Source: JAAYJK01 sp964501655 (GTDB lineage Bacteria > Bacillota > Syntrophomonadia > Syntrophomonadales > Syntrophomonadaceae). From it: a stretch of DNA of 64,000 nucleotides. The notes below the pieces were generated by a model, which did not search any database, was not told the DNA's origin, and was given only the letters and a program-made list of their open reading frames with translations. The stretch spans positions 1 through 64,000 of the forward strand of contig CAZCTN010000009.1 in the NCBI GenBank assembly GCA_964501655.1, read 5' to 3'. Each line of letters starts with the position of its first letter. Position 1 is the stretch's first letter. The position numbers and the translations under genes were made by a program. This document shows, one piece after another, positions 46,155 to 53,444 of the stretch.

Positions 46155-47222
46155 ATGCCATTAGATTTTGATGTAGATATGCAGCAGTTTGCCAACATCA
46201 AGGTTATCGGTATAGGGGGAGGCGGCAACAACGCCATTAACCGCATGATAGAAGCCGGATTAAAGGGAGTTGAGTTCATTGCTGTTAATACTGATGCCCA
46301 GGCCCTGTATCTATCCCGGGCGGAGAAAAAAATACAGGTGGGAGCCAAGCTGACCAAAGGCCTGGGGGCAGGAGCAGACCCCGAAATTGGTATGAAAGCG
46401 GCCGAAGAAAATTCCGATGAGATAAAGACAGCCCTGCAAGGGGCGGATATGGTTTTTGTTACCGCCGGAATGGGAGGCGGAACCGGAACCGGAGGAGCAC
46501 CTATTGTGGCCAGAATAGCCCGCCAAATAGGAGCATTGACCGTAGGAGTAGTAACCAGACCCTTTACCTTTGAAGGTAAGAAAAGAAATAGCCAGGCCGA
46601 GAATGGTATTAACAGTTTGAGAGCAGAGGTAGACAGTCTGATAACCATTCCCAATGATAGGCTGCTGCAGGTGGTAGATAAGAACACAGCTTTTAACGAT
46701 GCCTTTAAGATAGCCGATGATATTCTGCGGCAAGGCGTACAGGGCATATCGGATCTAATCGCAGTACCCGGAGTGATCAATTGCGATTTTGCTGATGTAC
46801 AGACGGTTATGCAAAATACCGGCTCCGCATTAATGGGTATAGGCCAGGCCAAGGGTGAAAACCGGGCGGCTGAAGCAGCTAGGTTGGCTATCTCCAGCCC
46901 TCTGCTGGAAACTTCCATTGAAGGGGCTAAAGGAGTGCTGTTCAATATCAGCGGCGGCAGCGACCTGACTCTATTTGAGATTAATGAAGCGGCGGAAATA
47001 ATACACCAGGCAGCTGACCTGGAAGCCAATATAATTTTTGGAGCAAACATTAATGAAGCGCTGGATGATGAAGTAAGAGTTACCGTGATAGCTACCGGAT
47101 TCAATACCGCTAAACCATCCTTAATAGCTGAAACCGCTAAGAGCCGGAATATGGAACCGCCTTCATCTTTCCTGGATAAAGGCGATTTGGAAATACCGCC
47201 TTTCTTACGGAAAAACCGATAG
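46155..47222 (+). CDS. ftsZ: Cell division GTPase FtsZ
   Basis: A 355-aa tubulin homologue forming the Z ring. GIGGGGNNAINRM, the tubulin signature GGGTGTGGAPIVA (about 104-116), TRPF, and NDRLLQ are present. The C-terminal FtsA/SepF-binding peptide is LEIPPFLRKNR. The linker is short. The start is the ATG at 46155, 7 nt after GAGGAGG; an in-frame TTG at 46128 lies before that site. A terminator follows. Confidence 0.97.
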   Translation: MPLDFDVDMQQFANIKVIGIGGGGNNAINRMIEAGLKGVEFIAVNTDAQALYLSRAEKKIQVGAKLTKGLGAGADPEIGMKAAEENSDEIKTALQGADMVFVTAGMGGGTGTGGAPIVARIARQIGALTVGVVTRPFTFEGKKRNSQAENGINSLRAEVDSLITIPNDRLLQVVDKNTAFNDAFKIADDILRQGVQGISDLIAVPGVINCDFADVQTVMQNTGSALMGIGQAKGENRAAEAARLAISSPLLETSIEGAKGVLFNISGGSDLTLFEINEAAEIIHQAADLEANIIFGANINEALDDEVRVTVIATGFNTAKPSLIAETAKSRNMEPPSSFLDKGDLEIPPFLRKNR

Positions 47223-47246
47223 AATCAAAACTTATTACCAGCCCAA

Positions 47247-47265
47247 TAGATTCATAGTGAATCTA
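47247..47265 (+). repeat. Short perfect inverted repeat after ftsZ
   Basis: TAGATTCA-TAG-TGAATCTA, an 8-bp perfect palindrome with a 3-nt centre, 25 nt after the ftsZ stop and before the terminator. Possible operator or mRNA 3' structure. Confidence 0.35.
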
Positions 47266-47290
47266 CATATTACTTATATGGTCGGAAGCG

Positions 47291-47320
47291 AACCGGGATT
47301 TCAGGATTCCCGGTTTTTCC
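47291..47320 (+). terminator. Rho-independent terminator of the dcw cluster
   Basis: AACCGGGA (47291-47298) pairs with TCCCGGTT (47308-47315), followed by TTTCC. It ends the ftsA-ftsZ transcript before spoIIGA. Confidence 0.85.
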
Positions 47321-47383
47321 TATTTTATAAGGCATAATGGCGTATAAGGTGCAGACAAAAATACAAATTAAGTGTCAGCCCTC

Positions 47384-47392
47384 TGGTATAAT
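47384..47392 (+). promoter_or_regulatory. Extended -10 promoter candidate for spoIIGA-sigE
   Basis: TGG plus TATAAT (47387-47392). No clear -35 at 17 nt and no perfect Spo0A box (TGTCGAA) seen. It lies within a set of four GGTATA hexamers (47385, 47395, 47455, 47471). Confidence 0.4.
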
Positions 47393-47502
47393 TTGGTATA
47401 CATGCCGGGAGCAAAAGAAGAATAGTTATTTATTGATGTTAGTGAATAATGCTTGGTATATAAAAACTACGGTATATCAAATAGAATGAGTTGGTGATTA
47501 GC

Positions 47503-48378
47503 TTGGATAGACCGGAGGTTTATGCTGATATAACCTTCCTGATAAATTTTGTTATGGATTTCATAATTCTCTGGGCAACCGCCCGGATGGTCAGGATAAC
47601 TCCGGGGCTGAGCAGGATCGGAGTTGCCGCCTTTTTAGGCGGATTATATGCAGTGGGGTTTTTGTTTCCTTCCCTGCAATTATTCTACCATTTCCCATTC
47701 AAAGTAGTGTTTTCATGTCTTATGCTAGTAGTGGCCCTGCCCTTCAGCAGCTGGGAGGTTTTTACCCGGGCACTGGTGTTTTTCTACCTTATTAACTTTA
47801 CTGTAGCCGGAGCCTCCATCGCATGTTCATATATGCTGCAGGCGGATGCTGCTCATGCTTACTCCAGGTATTTATGGCTGACTGCAGGAGTACTGTGCGC
47901 TTTGCTGATTGGAATTTATGGGGGAAAATGGATCGGCCGCCGCATCGTTCCCGGCCTGCTCAAATTTGGGGTGGAAATGACTTTTGACCACCGTAGCTGC
48001 TCAGGAAAAGGATTTTTGGATACCGGCAATAAGCTTCGGGACCCCTTGACCAATAAACCAGTGATAATTGCCGAATACGAATGGCTGAAGGACTGCCTGC
48101 CCGCCGATGTACAGGAGGCTATGGACAGTAATTCGGACGAGGAACGAATGCTGGATGAGCTTATTGTCAGCAGCTGGTCCCGGCGTTTGCGGCTTATACC
48201 CTTTACTTCCATAGGCAAAAACAACGGCATGCTGGTAGGTATAAGAGCCGATGAAGTAAAGGTGGAGCTGGGCCGGGATTACCCCCGATATGAAAACCTG
48301 GTAATTGGGATATACCGGGGAAAATTGAGTTCTAATTATCAGATGTTGATTCCGGCGGAAATAGTTGAGGGAGGATAG
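47503..48378 (+). CDS. spoIIGA: Sporulation sigma-E processing protease SpoIIGA
   Basis: A 291-aa protein: five predicted membrane segments in the first 150 residues (YADITFLINFVMDF starts the first), then an aspartic-protease-like domain with GFLDTGNKLRDP (about 167-178), whose Asp cleaves pro-sigma-E after engulfment signalling by SpoIIR. The start is the TTG at 47503, 4 nt after GGTGAT, a spacing used by several genes here. The upstream TTG (47491) and GTG (47494) overlap that site. sigE follows 11 nt later. Confidence 0.9.
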   Translation: MDRPEVYADITFLINFVMDFIILWATARMVRITPGLSRIGVAAFLGGLYAVGFLFPSLQLFYHFPFKVVFSCLMLVVALPFSSWEVFTRALVFFYLINFTVAGASIACSYMLQADAAHAYSRYLWLTAGVLCALLIGIYGGKWIGRRIVPGLLKFGVEMTFDHRSCSGKGFLDTGNKLRDPLTNKPVIIAEYEWLKDCLPADVQEAMDSNSDEERMLDELIVSSWSRRLRLIPFTSIGKNNGMLVGIRADEVKVELGRDYPRYENLVIGIYRGKLSSNYQMLIPAEIVEGG

Positions 48379-48389
48379 GAGGAAAGAGG

Positions 48390-49109
48390 ATGAAAGGGCA
48401 AATAGGGAACCAGATCAGACTGGGTATCATCAAGATAATTACAGCACTTAAACTAAGCAGAACCATTCATTATATCGGGTCTACAGAAGTGCTTCCGCCC
48501 CCGCTGGGTGAGAGGCAGGAGATGGATTTAATATTCCGTCTGGGACAGGGGGAGATGACGGTTAAATCCACCCTGATTGAACATAATCTGAGGCTGGTGG
48601 TATATATTGCCAAAAAATTTGAGAATACCGGTATAAATATTGAGGATCTGGTATCTATTGGAACCATAGGTCTAATTAAAGCGGTTAACACCTTTGAACC
48701 CAGTAAAAACATAAAACTGGCTACCTATGCCTCCCGTTGCATAGAGAATGAGATATTGATGTATCTGCGGCGTAACCTGAAGAATAGGGGAGATATATCT
48801 CTGGATGAACCCTTGAATGTAGACTGGGATGGAAATGAGTTGCTGCTCTCGGATGTATTGGGTACCGAGAGTGACATGATATATAAGAAGATTGAAGGAG
48901 AAGTGGAAAAAAGCCTGTTGTGGCAGGCCATGCACAAACTGACTAACCGTGAGAAGACCATTATCCAGTTGCGTTTCGGACTTATGGGCGGCGGAGAAAA
49001 GACCCAGAAAGAGGTTGCAGATATACTGGGCATTTCCCAATCTTATATATCCAGGCTGGAAAAACGCATCCTAAAACGTCTGCAACGGGAGATAAGAAAA
49101 ATTGAATAG
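48390..49109 (+). CDS. sigE: Sporulation sigma factor SigE (pro-form)
   Basis: A 239-aa mother-cell sigma factor. The N-terminal pro-region includes HYIGSTEVLPPPL (about 28-40), matching the SpoIIGA cleavage region of Bacillus SigE. Region 2 (EDLVSIGTIGLIKAVNTFEP, RCIENEILMYLR), region 4 with QKEVADILGISQSYISRLE. AGGAGGAAAGAGG precedes the ATG. sigG follows after 131 nt, as in Bacillus. Confidence 0.96.
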   Translation: MKGQIGNQIRLGIIKIITALKLSRTIHYIGSTEVLPPPLGERQEMDLIFRLGQGEMTVKSTLIEHNLRLVVYIAKKFENTGINIEDLVSIGTIGLIKAVNTFEPSKNIKLATYASRCIENEILMYLRRNLKNRGDISLDEPLNVDWDGNELLLSDVLGTESDMIYKKIEGEVEKSLLWQAMHKLTNREKTIIQLRFGLMGGGEKTQKEVADILGISQSYISRLEKRILKRLQREIRKIE

Positions 49110-49240
49110 CCGTGAGCCCTGGGTTTATCGAATAATTTATGGCGGAAGGGTAAATAATTAATAAAAGCCTTTTTGTTGCCCGCAGCAGAGTTGAAGAAAT
49201 GGTACCCTTGAAGGATTAAACTTGGCAGGGGATGTGTTAG

Positions 49241-50014
49241 GTGTTGACAAACAAGGTCGAAATTTGTGGGGTTAATACTTCTAAACTTCCAGTATTGAAG
49301 AATGAAAAGATGAGAATATTGTTTGCCCAGATGCAGCAGGGTGATACCGAAGCCAGAGAGACCTTGATACAGGGCAATTTAAGACTGGTTCTGAGTGTTA
49401 TCCAGCGATTCAGTAATAGAGGAGAGTATGTTGATGATTTGTTCCAGGTTGGATGTATCGGCTTGATAAAAGCTATAGACAATTTTGATTTGGGACAGAA
49501 TGTGAGGTTTTCCACCTATGCAGTGCCCATGGTGATAGGCGAAATAAGGCGGTATCTGCGGGACAACAATGCCGTACGAGTCTCCCGGTCACTGCGTGAT
49601 ATTGCCTACAAGGCCCTGCAGGTCAGGGAAAAGCTGGTCAATATCCATGAGACAGAACCTTCGATAAATCAAATAGCCCGGGAATTGCAGCTGCCCCGGG
49701 AAGAAGTGGTATTTGCCCTGGATGCCATACAAGAGCCGGTATCTTTATTTGAACCTATCTATAATGACGGGGGAGACCCGATTCTGGTAATGGATCAGAT
49801 CAGCGATGAAAAAAATACTGATGAACAATGGCTGGAAGAGATATCGATCAAAGAAGCCATGAAGAAACTGAACGATAGGGAAAAACACATTGTCAACCTG
49901 CGTTTCTTCGCCGGTAAAACCCAAATGGAGGTTGCAGATGAAATAGGCATATCCCAGGCCCAGGTGTCGAGATTGGAAAAGGCCGCATTAAAGCAACTGA
50001 AAAAGCATATCTAG
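49241..50014 (+). CDS. sigG: Forespore sigma factor SigG
   Basis: A 257-aa late forespore sigma factor. The N-terminus MLTNKVEICGVNTSKLPVL aligns residue for residue with Bacillus SigG, which supports the GTG start at 49241. Region 2 (DDLFQVGCIGLIKAIDNFD) and region 4 (GISQAQVSRLEKAA) are intact. The gap from sigE could carry its own SigF/SigG promoter; GAATA...GGTAAATAAT near 49135-49160 is only a loose match. Confidence 0.96.
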   Translation: MLTNKVEICGVNTSKLPVLKNEKMRILFAQMQQGDTEARETLIQGNLRLVLSVIQRFSNRGEYVDDLFQVGCIGLIKAIDNFDLGQNVRFSTYAVPMVIGEIRRYLRDNNAVRVSRSLRDIAYKALQVREKLVNIHETEPSINQIARELQLPREEVVFALDAIQEPVSLFEPIYNDGGDPILVMDQISDEKNTDEQWLEEISIKEAMKKLNDREKHIVNLRFFAGKTQMEVADEIGISQAQVSRLEKAALKQLKKHI

Positions 50015-50030
50015 AAAAGGAGGAGCAGGG

Positions 50031-50168
50031 ATGAGACCAAACCTGCTGTTGATTACCCTGGCAGCCATAATATTCACCATGCTGATTCCAATCACCAACT
50101 ATTATTATGCTTCTGAACAGGCTTTTACCCCCGATAACATGGTTAAGCTGGAATTGGAATCGAGGTAG
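50031..50168 (+). CDS. Small single-pass membrane protein downstream of sigG
   Basis: A 45-codon ORF. It has an excellent AAGGAGGAG Shine-Dalgarno 6 nt before the ATG and begins 16 nt after the sigG stop. Residues 4-22 form a hydrophobic membrane helix (NLLLITLAAIIFTMLIPI), followed by NYYYASEQAF and an acidic tail ending LELESR. I do not recognise a family. Position suggests expression with sigG in the forespore, which is an inference. Confidence 0.65.
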   Translation: MRPNLLLITLAAIIFTMLIPITNYYYASEQAFTPDNMVKLELESR

Positions 50169-50272
50169 TAGGCAAGGAATAATTCTTATTACTTTGCTTT
50201 ATTCGGCTCTGCTTACCTTAATTTTATGATAAACTTCTTTTAGATCAACAAATCTTTAAGGAGAACCGGGTA

Positions 50273-51676
50273 TTGAGTCATGATGGGGTAAGACTAATTT
50301 GGGACAGCAAAACAAATCAGATAAATTCAACTGCCGATAGTATCTCCCACCAGTTGATAGAATTGGTAAATCCAGCCCCTGCTTCTTGCAGTGATTCCAT
50401 GTTGGATTTGGTGACGCCATCGGTTCGTCCCGTGTCTGCACAGCCATTTCAGGGCAGAATATTTTTCGGTGATAACCTGCAGACAATGGAATACCTGCTT
50501 CAGCAAGGCTATGGCAGCCGATTTGACCTCATTTATATAGATCCGCCTTATCTCAGTTCCAGTGCCTATACTTCCCGGGTGAAAATAAAAGATACCGAAG
50601 AAGAATGGCAGTCGATCAGCAGACCGGTGTTTCTGGATCCTGGATTTAAGGAAATTGATGCCTATCTGGATCATATCTATCCCCGTTTAATAATGATGAA
50701 GGAATTACTGTCCCAGCAGGGTAGCCTGTTTGTACACCTGGATTGGCATATCAGCCACTATGTGAAGATACTGCTGGATGAAATATTTTCTCCCCAGCAG
50801 TTTATCAATGAAATCGTATGGTGTTATGGAGGCGGGAGCGGGACCAAAAGGCACTTCCATCGCAAACATGATGTGATTTTATGGTATGGCAGCAGCAGCG
50901 AATATATCTTTAATCCCCAGTACCGTCCTTATACCGTCGGTACTTTGGAGAGGGGACTGACCAAGGTCAAGGGGGATAAATACCGGTTGCATGCCGAAGG
51001 AGCATTGATGCAGGATTGGTGGACAGACATCAATAAAATACTGAGTCCCACCGCCGCGGAAAACCTGAAATTCCCCACCCAGAAGCCGGAAGCCCTGCTC
51101 AAAAGAATCATACTCTCAGCTTCCCGGCCAGGATCTTTGGTAGGTGATTTTTATGCTGGTTCGGGTACTATGGCTTGCATAAGTCAGGAGTCGGATCGAA
51201 ACTGGATTGCCTGCGACAACAGCCCTATAGCTATTCAAACTACCCTGGAAAGACTGATCAGGCAGAACGGCAATCCGTTTTCGCTGGAACAAACTGCTCT
51301 TCCTGACCGAGAAAGTACCCAGGGTTCATTGCAAATCAAAACTCCTGTAATTCAGCCTTATACACAGACTTCAGCCTTAATGCTGCTGGGCCTGGAAGAT
51401 TATAAACCCCTTGGGCAGCACCTGGGCCACCTGAGAGGGAATCCTGGTTTTAAGAGCCTGATTGATTTCTGGGAAGTCGACCTGGATTATGATGGACACA
51501 CTTTTTGTTCGGTGCTGCAGGTTTTGCGGGATAAAAAGCGGTATGACCACAATATTAGGGACAGTATAAAACTGCAGGTGCCTTTGCAAGATGTGTATAA
51601 TCTGGCTATAAAAGTATATGATGTTTTTGGCGGCAGCCAGGTTCAATCCTTGCAGATAGCTGGGATAAAGCCTTAA
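50273..51676 (+). CDS. Orphan beta-class DNA methyltransferase (N6-adenine/N4-cytosine)
   Basis: A 467-aa SAM-dependent DNA methylase. The catalytic motif IV YIDPPYLSS (about 88) precedes the SAM motif I GDFYAGSGTMA (about 291), the beta-class order of type III Mod and CcrM-like enzymes. The target-recognition region should lie between them (about 120-280). The C-terminal 150 residues (after about 320) match nothing I know. No restriction gene is adjacent. The start is a TTG at 50273, 9 nt after AAGGAG. Confidence 0.85.
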   Translation: MSHDGVRLIWDSKTNQINSTADSISHQLIELVNPAPASCSDSMLDLVTPSVRPVSAQPFQGRIFFGDNLQTMEYLLQQGYGSRFDLIYIDPPYLSSSAYTSRVKIKDTEEEWQSISRPVFLDPGFKEIDAYLDHIYPRLIMMKELLSQQGSLFVHLDWHISHYVKILLDEIFSPQQFINEIVWCYGGGSGTKRHFHRKHDVILWYGSSSEYIFNPQYRPYTVGTLERGLTKVKGDKYRLHAEGALMQDWWTDINKILSPTAAENLKFPTQKPEALLKRIILSASRPGSLVGDFYAGSGTMACISQESDRNWIACDNSPIAIQTTLERLIRQNGNPFSLEQTALPDRESTQGSLQIKTPVIQPYTQTSALMLLGLEDYKPLGQHLGHLRGNPGFKSLIDFWEVDLDYDGHTFCSVLQVLRDKKRYDHNIRDSIKLQVPLQDVYNLAIKVYDVFGGSQVQSLQIAGIKP

Positions 51677-51687
51677 ACTGAGAACCA

Positions 51688-51709
51688 GGGACCAGGGCAG
51701 CCTGGTCCC
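51688..51709 (+). terminator. Hairpin after the methyltransferase gene
   Basis: GGGACCAGG-GCAG-CCTGGTCCC, a perfect 9-bp stem 12 nt after the stop, without a U-tract. Confidence 0.5.
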
Positions 51710-51728
51710 CGGCTTGAGATGCTGGGGC

Positions 51729-51763
51729 ATATGATCCTTCGGGTCTGGGATCATATTTCATCA
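51729..51763. terminator. Second hairpin, possibly bidirectional terminator
   Basis: ATATGATCC (51729-51737) pairs perfectly with GGATCATAT (51748-51756), followed by TTCATCATC. It lies between the plus-strand methyltransferase gene and the convergent small minus-strand ORFs and could serve both. Confidence 0.5.
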
Positions 51764-51773
51764 TCGCTATGAT

Positions 51774-51959
51774 TTAAAGTCTATTTTGCTCCATCAGACG
51801 ATAAATATCATTTTCAGGATTATCTTCCCAGGGATGCCAGACTTCTTCAAAGACATTTTCATCCCGAAGATCTTCAGCCCTAAGCGGAATTTGAACCCGG
51901 CGGTTATTAAAATCAATAGGTTTAACGCTGTGAATCAACATATTATCCGTCTCAGGCAT
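51774..51959 (-). CDS. Hypothetical 61-aa acidic protein
   Basis: A small soluble ORF (contains KPIDFNNRRVQIPLRAEDL and EVWHPWEDNPENDIY). Its ATG overlaps the TGA of the upstream small ORF (ATGCCTGA), so translation is probably coupled; its own Shine-Dalgarno is poor. No family recognised. Pairing with the upstream membrane ORF is the main support that it is real. Confidence 0.45.
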   Translation of the reverse strand: MPETDNMLIHSVKPIDFNNRRVQIPLRAEDLRDENVFEEVWHPWEDNPENDIYRLMEQNRL

Positions 51960-52137
51960 CTCTATGGCTGGAACTCCGGGCCATTCGGTCCGCTATTACC
52001 CATATTGCAGTTATAGCAGTGGCATGAAAGGCCCACCATCCCGGCTCCAGGAAGCTGAAACTGCCGGGATCTGCTTTATCTTGGTGCAACATCTTTTTAA
52101 CCGCCGAGTTTTTATAATCCATTAGTCCTGCTATCAA
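51952..52137 (-). CDS. Hypothetical 61-aa membrane protein
   Basis: The start is a TTG at 52137 placed 8 nt after AAAGGAG; an in-frame ATG at 52167 has no ribosome binding site and would read through that site. The peptide holds KKMLHQDKADPGSFSF, then a hydrophobic C-terminal helix (about 36-55, WWAFHATAITAIWVIADRMA). No family recognised. First gene of a two-gene minus-strand unit that is divergent from dprA. Confidence 0.5.
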   Translation of the reverse strand: MIAGLMDYKNSAVKKMLHQDKADPGSFSFLEPGWWAFHATAITAIWVIADRMARSSSHRDA

Positions 52138-52314
52138 GAATAACACTCCTTTCAATAAATGATTCATTACTATTTTGCCCGCTTATTTGTCCCTTATGTG
52201 GATGGAATCATATGATACAAACTTTACCTATCAACCTATTAGCCAGTTCTTATTCATCTTGTAATTTGAGACAATTTCACATATCATCAAAAAAAAGTAA
52301 ATAAGAGGTGGGCT

Positions 52315-53412
52315 ATGGAAAGACAGGAAAAGGCTGCTCTTTGTATGCTTCATTCAATAAAAGGTATAGGAAATCGCAGTTTGATAAAGATCAAACATGA
52401 TTTCAACAGCTATACTGAATTTTTGCAGCTTGATGCAAGTCAGCTAAGGACAAGGGCTTTGTTGCCGCCCCTTGTGCTGGAAGAAGTACTGATTTTAAGG
52501 AAGCGGTTTCAGCCCATGCCTTTTTTGGAGGAGCTGGAAGGCAGGGATATCAGGATTATGACTCTGGAAGAGGATAGCTACCCCCGGAGTTTAAGAAATA
52601 TTTCCAATCCCCCGGCGGTCCTTTACTGCCGGGGGAGCCTGGAAGATGCCGGCAATTTCTCTCTGGCGGTGGTTGGATGCCGGGCCGCCACCAGGTATGG
52701 TAAACATACGGCTCGAGAACTGGCCCGTTCACTGGCTGACTGTGGGGTTAATGTGGTTAGCGGTATGGCTCGGGGAATAGACCGGGAGGCACACCTGGGG
52801 GCCCTGGAGGGAAATGGCTTCACCGTTGCTGTGCTAGGCAGCGGGATGGACGTGGTATATCCGCGGGAACATATTCAACTGTATGAACAAATCTGCCGGG
52901 AGGGTTTGGTTATAAGCGAGTTTCCCCCCTCAGTCCCCCCCGAACCGCGAAATTTCCCCATGAGAAATCGTATTATATCCGGTTTGGCCCAAGGGGTCAT
53001 AGTAGTAGAAGCCCGTATGAAAAGCGGAGCCCTTATAACTGCTGATTTTGCCCTGGAACAGGGGAAAGATGTATTCGCAGTGCCGGGGCCTATTAATAGC
53101 ATGGCCAGTGCTGGTACCAATAATCTAATCAAACAGGGAGCCATAGTATACACTGAAATAATGGACATCATACAAGAATACCAGGTTTTGGAGGATATTT
53201 TCCCAGCCCCGGGAGTAAAACAGGAAGAATTACTGTTGCTCGATAAGGAAGAATCAGTGATAATGGAGAGTATGAGTTGCGATCCATGCCATTTTGACAA
53301 ATTGTTAACCATAACCGGTTTTGATATAGGACAGCTCAGCAGCCTCTTGCTCAATCTGGAACTCAGAGGTATAGTGCAATCATTACCGGGAAATTACTAT
53401 GTAAAACTTTAG
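52315..53412 (+). CDS. dprA: DNA processing protein DprA/Smf
   Basis: A 365-aa RecA loader for incoming ssDNA in natural transformation. It has an N-terminal HhH-like region, a Rossmann core with VGCRAATRYGKHTA (about 117-130), SGMARGIDREAH (about 145-156), GSGMDVVYP, and a C-terminal winged helix (about 305-365). Starts the dprA-topA-trmFO-xerC-hslVU-codY run. GAGGTG precedes the ATG. Confidence 0.93.
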   Translation: MERQEKAALCMLHSIKGIGNRSLIKIKHDFNSYTEFLQLDASQLRTRALLPPLVLEEVLILRKRFQPMPFLEELEGRDIRIMTLEEDSYPRSLRNISNPPAVLYCRGSLEDAGNFSLAVVGCRAATRYGKHTARELARSLADCGVNVVSGMARGIDREAHLGALEGNGFTVAVLGSGMDVVYPREHIQLYEQICREGLVISEFPPSVPPEPRNFPMRNRIISGLAQGVIVVEARMKSGALITADFALEQGKDVFAVPGPINSMASAGTNNLIKQGAIVYTEIMDIIQEYQVLEDIFPAPGVKQEELLLLDKEESVIMESMSCDPCHFDKLLTITGFDIGQLSSLLLNLELRGIVQSLPGNYYVKL

Positions 53413-53444
53413 TTTTAACGCTGTGATACGGAGAGGTGATTATA

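Noticed and set aside
46040..47104. A 354-codon minus-strand ORF opposite ftsZ
   Set aside because: A long antisense frame caused by codon bias in ftsZ; Ala/Ser/Pro-rich with no domain.
49110..49240. SigF/SigG promoter before sigG
   Set aside because: The best match (GAATA...GGTAAATAAT) misses conserved positions and spacing; mentioned only as a loose candidate.
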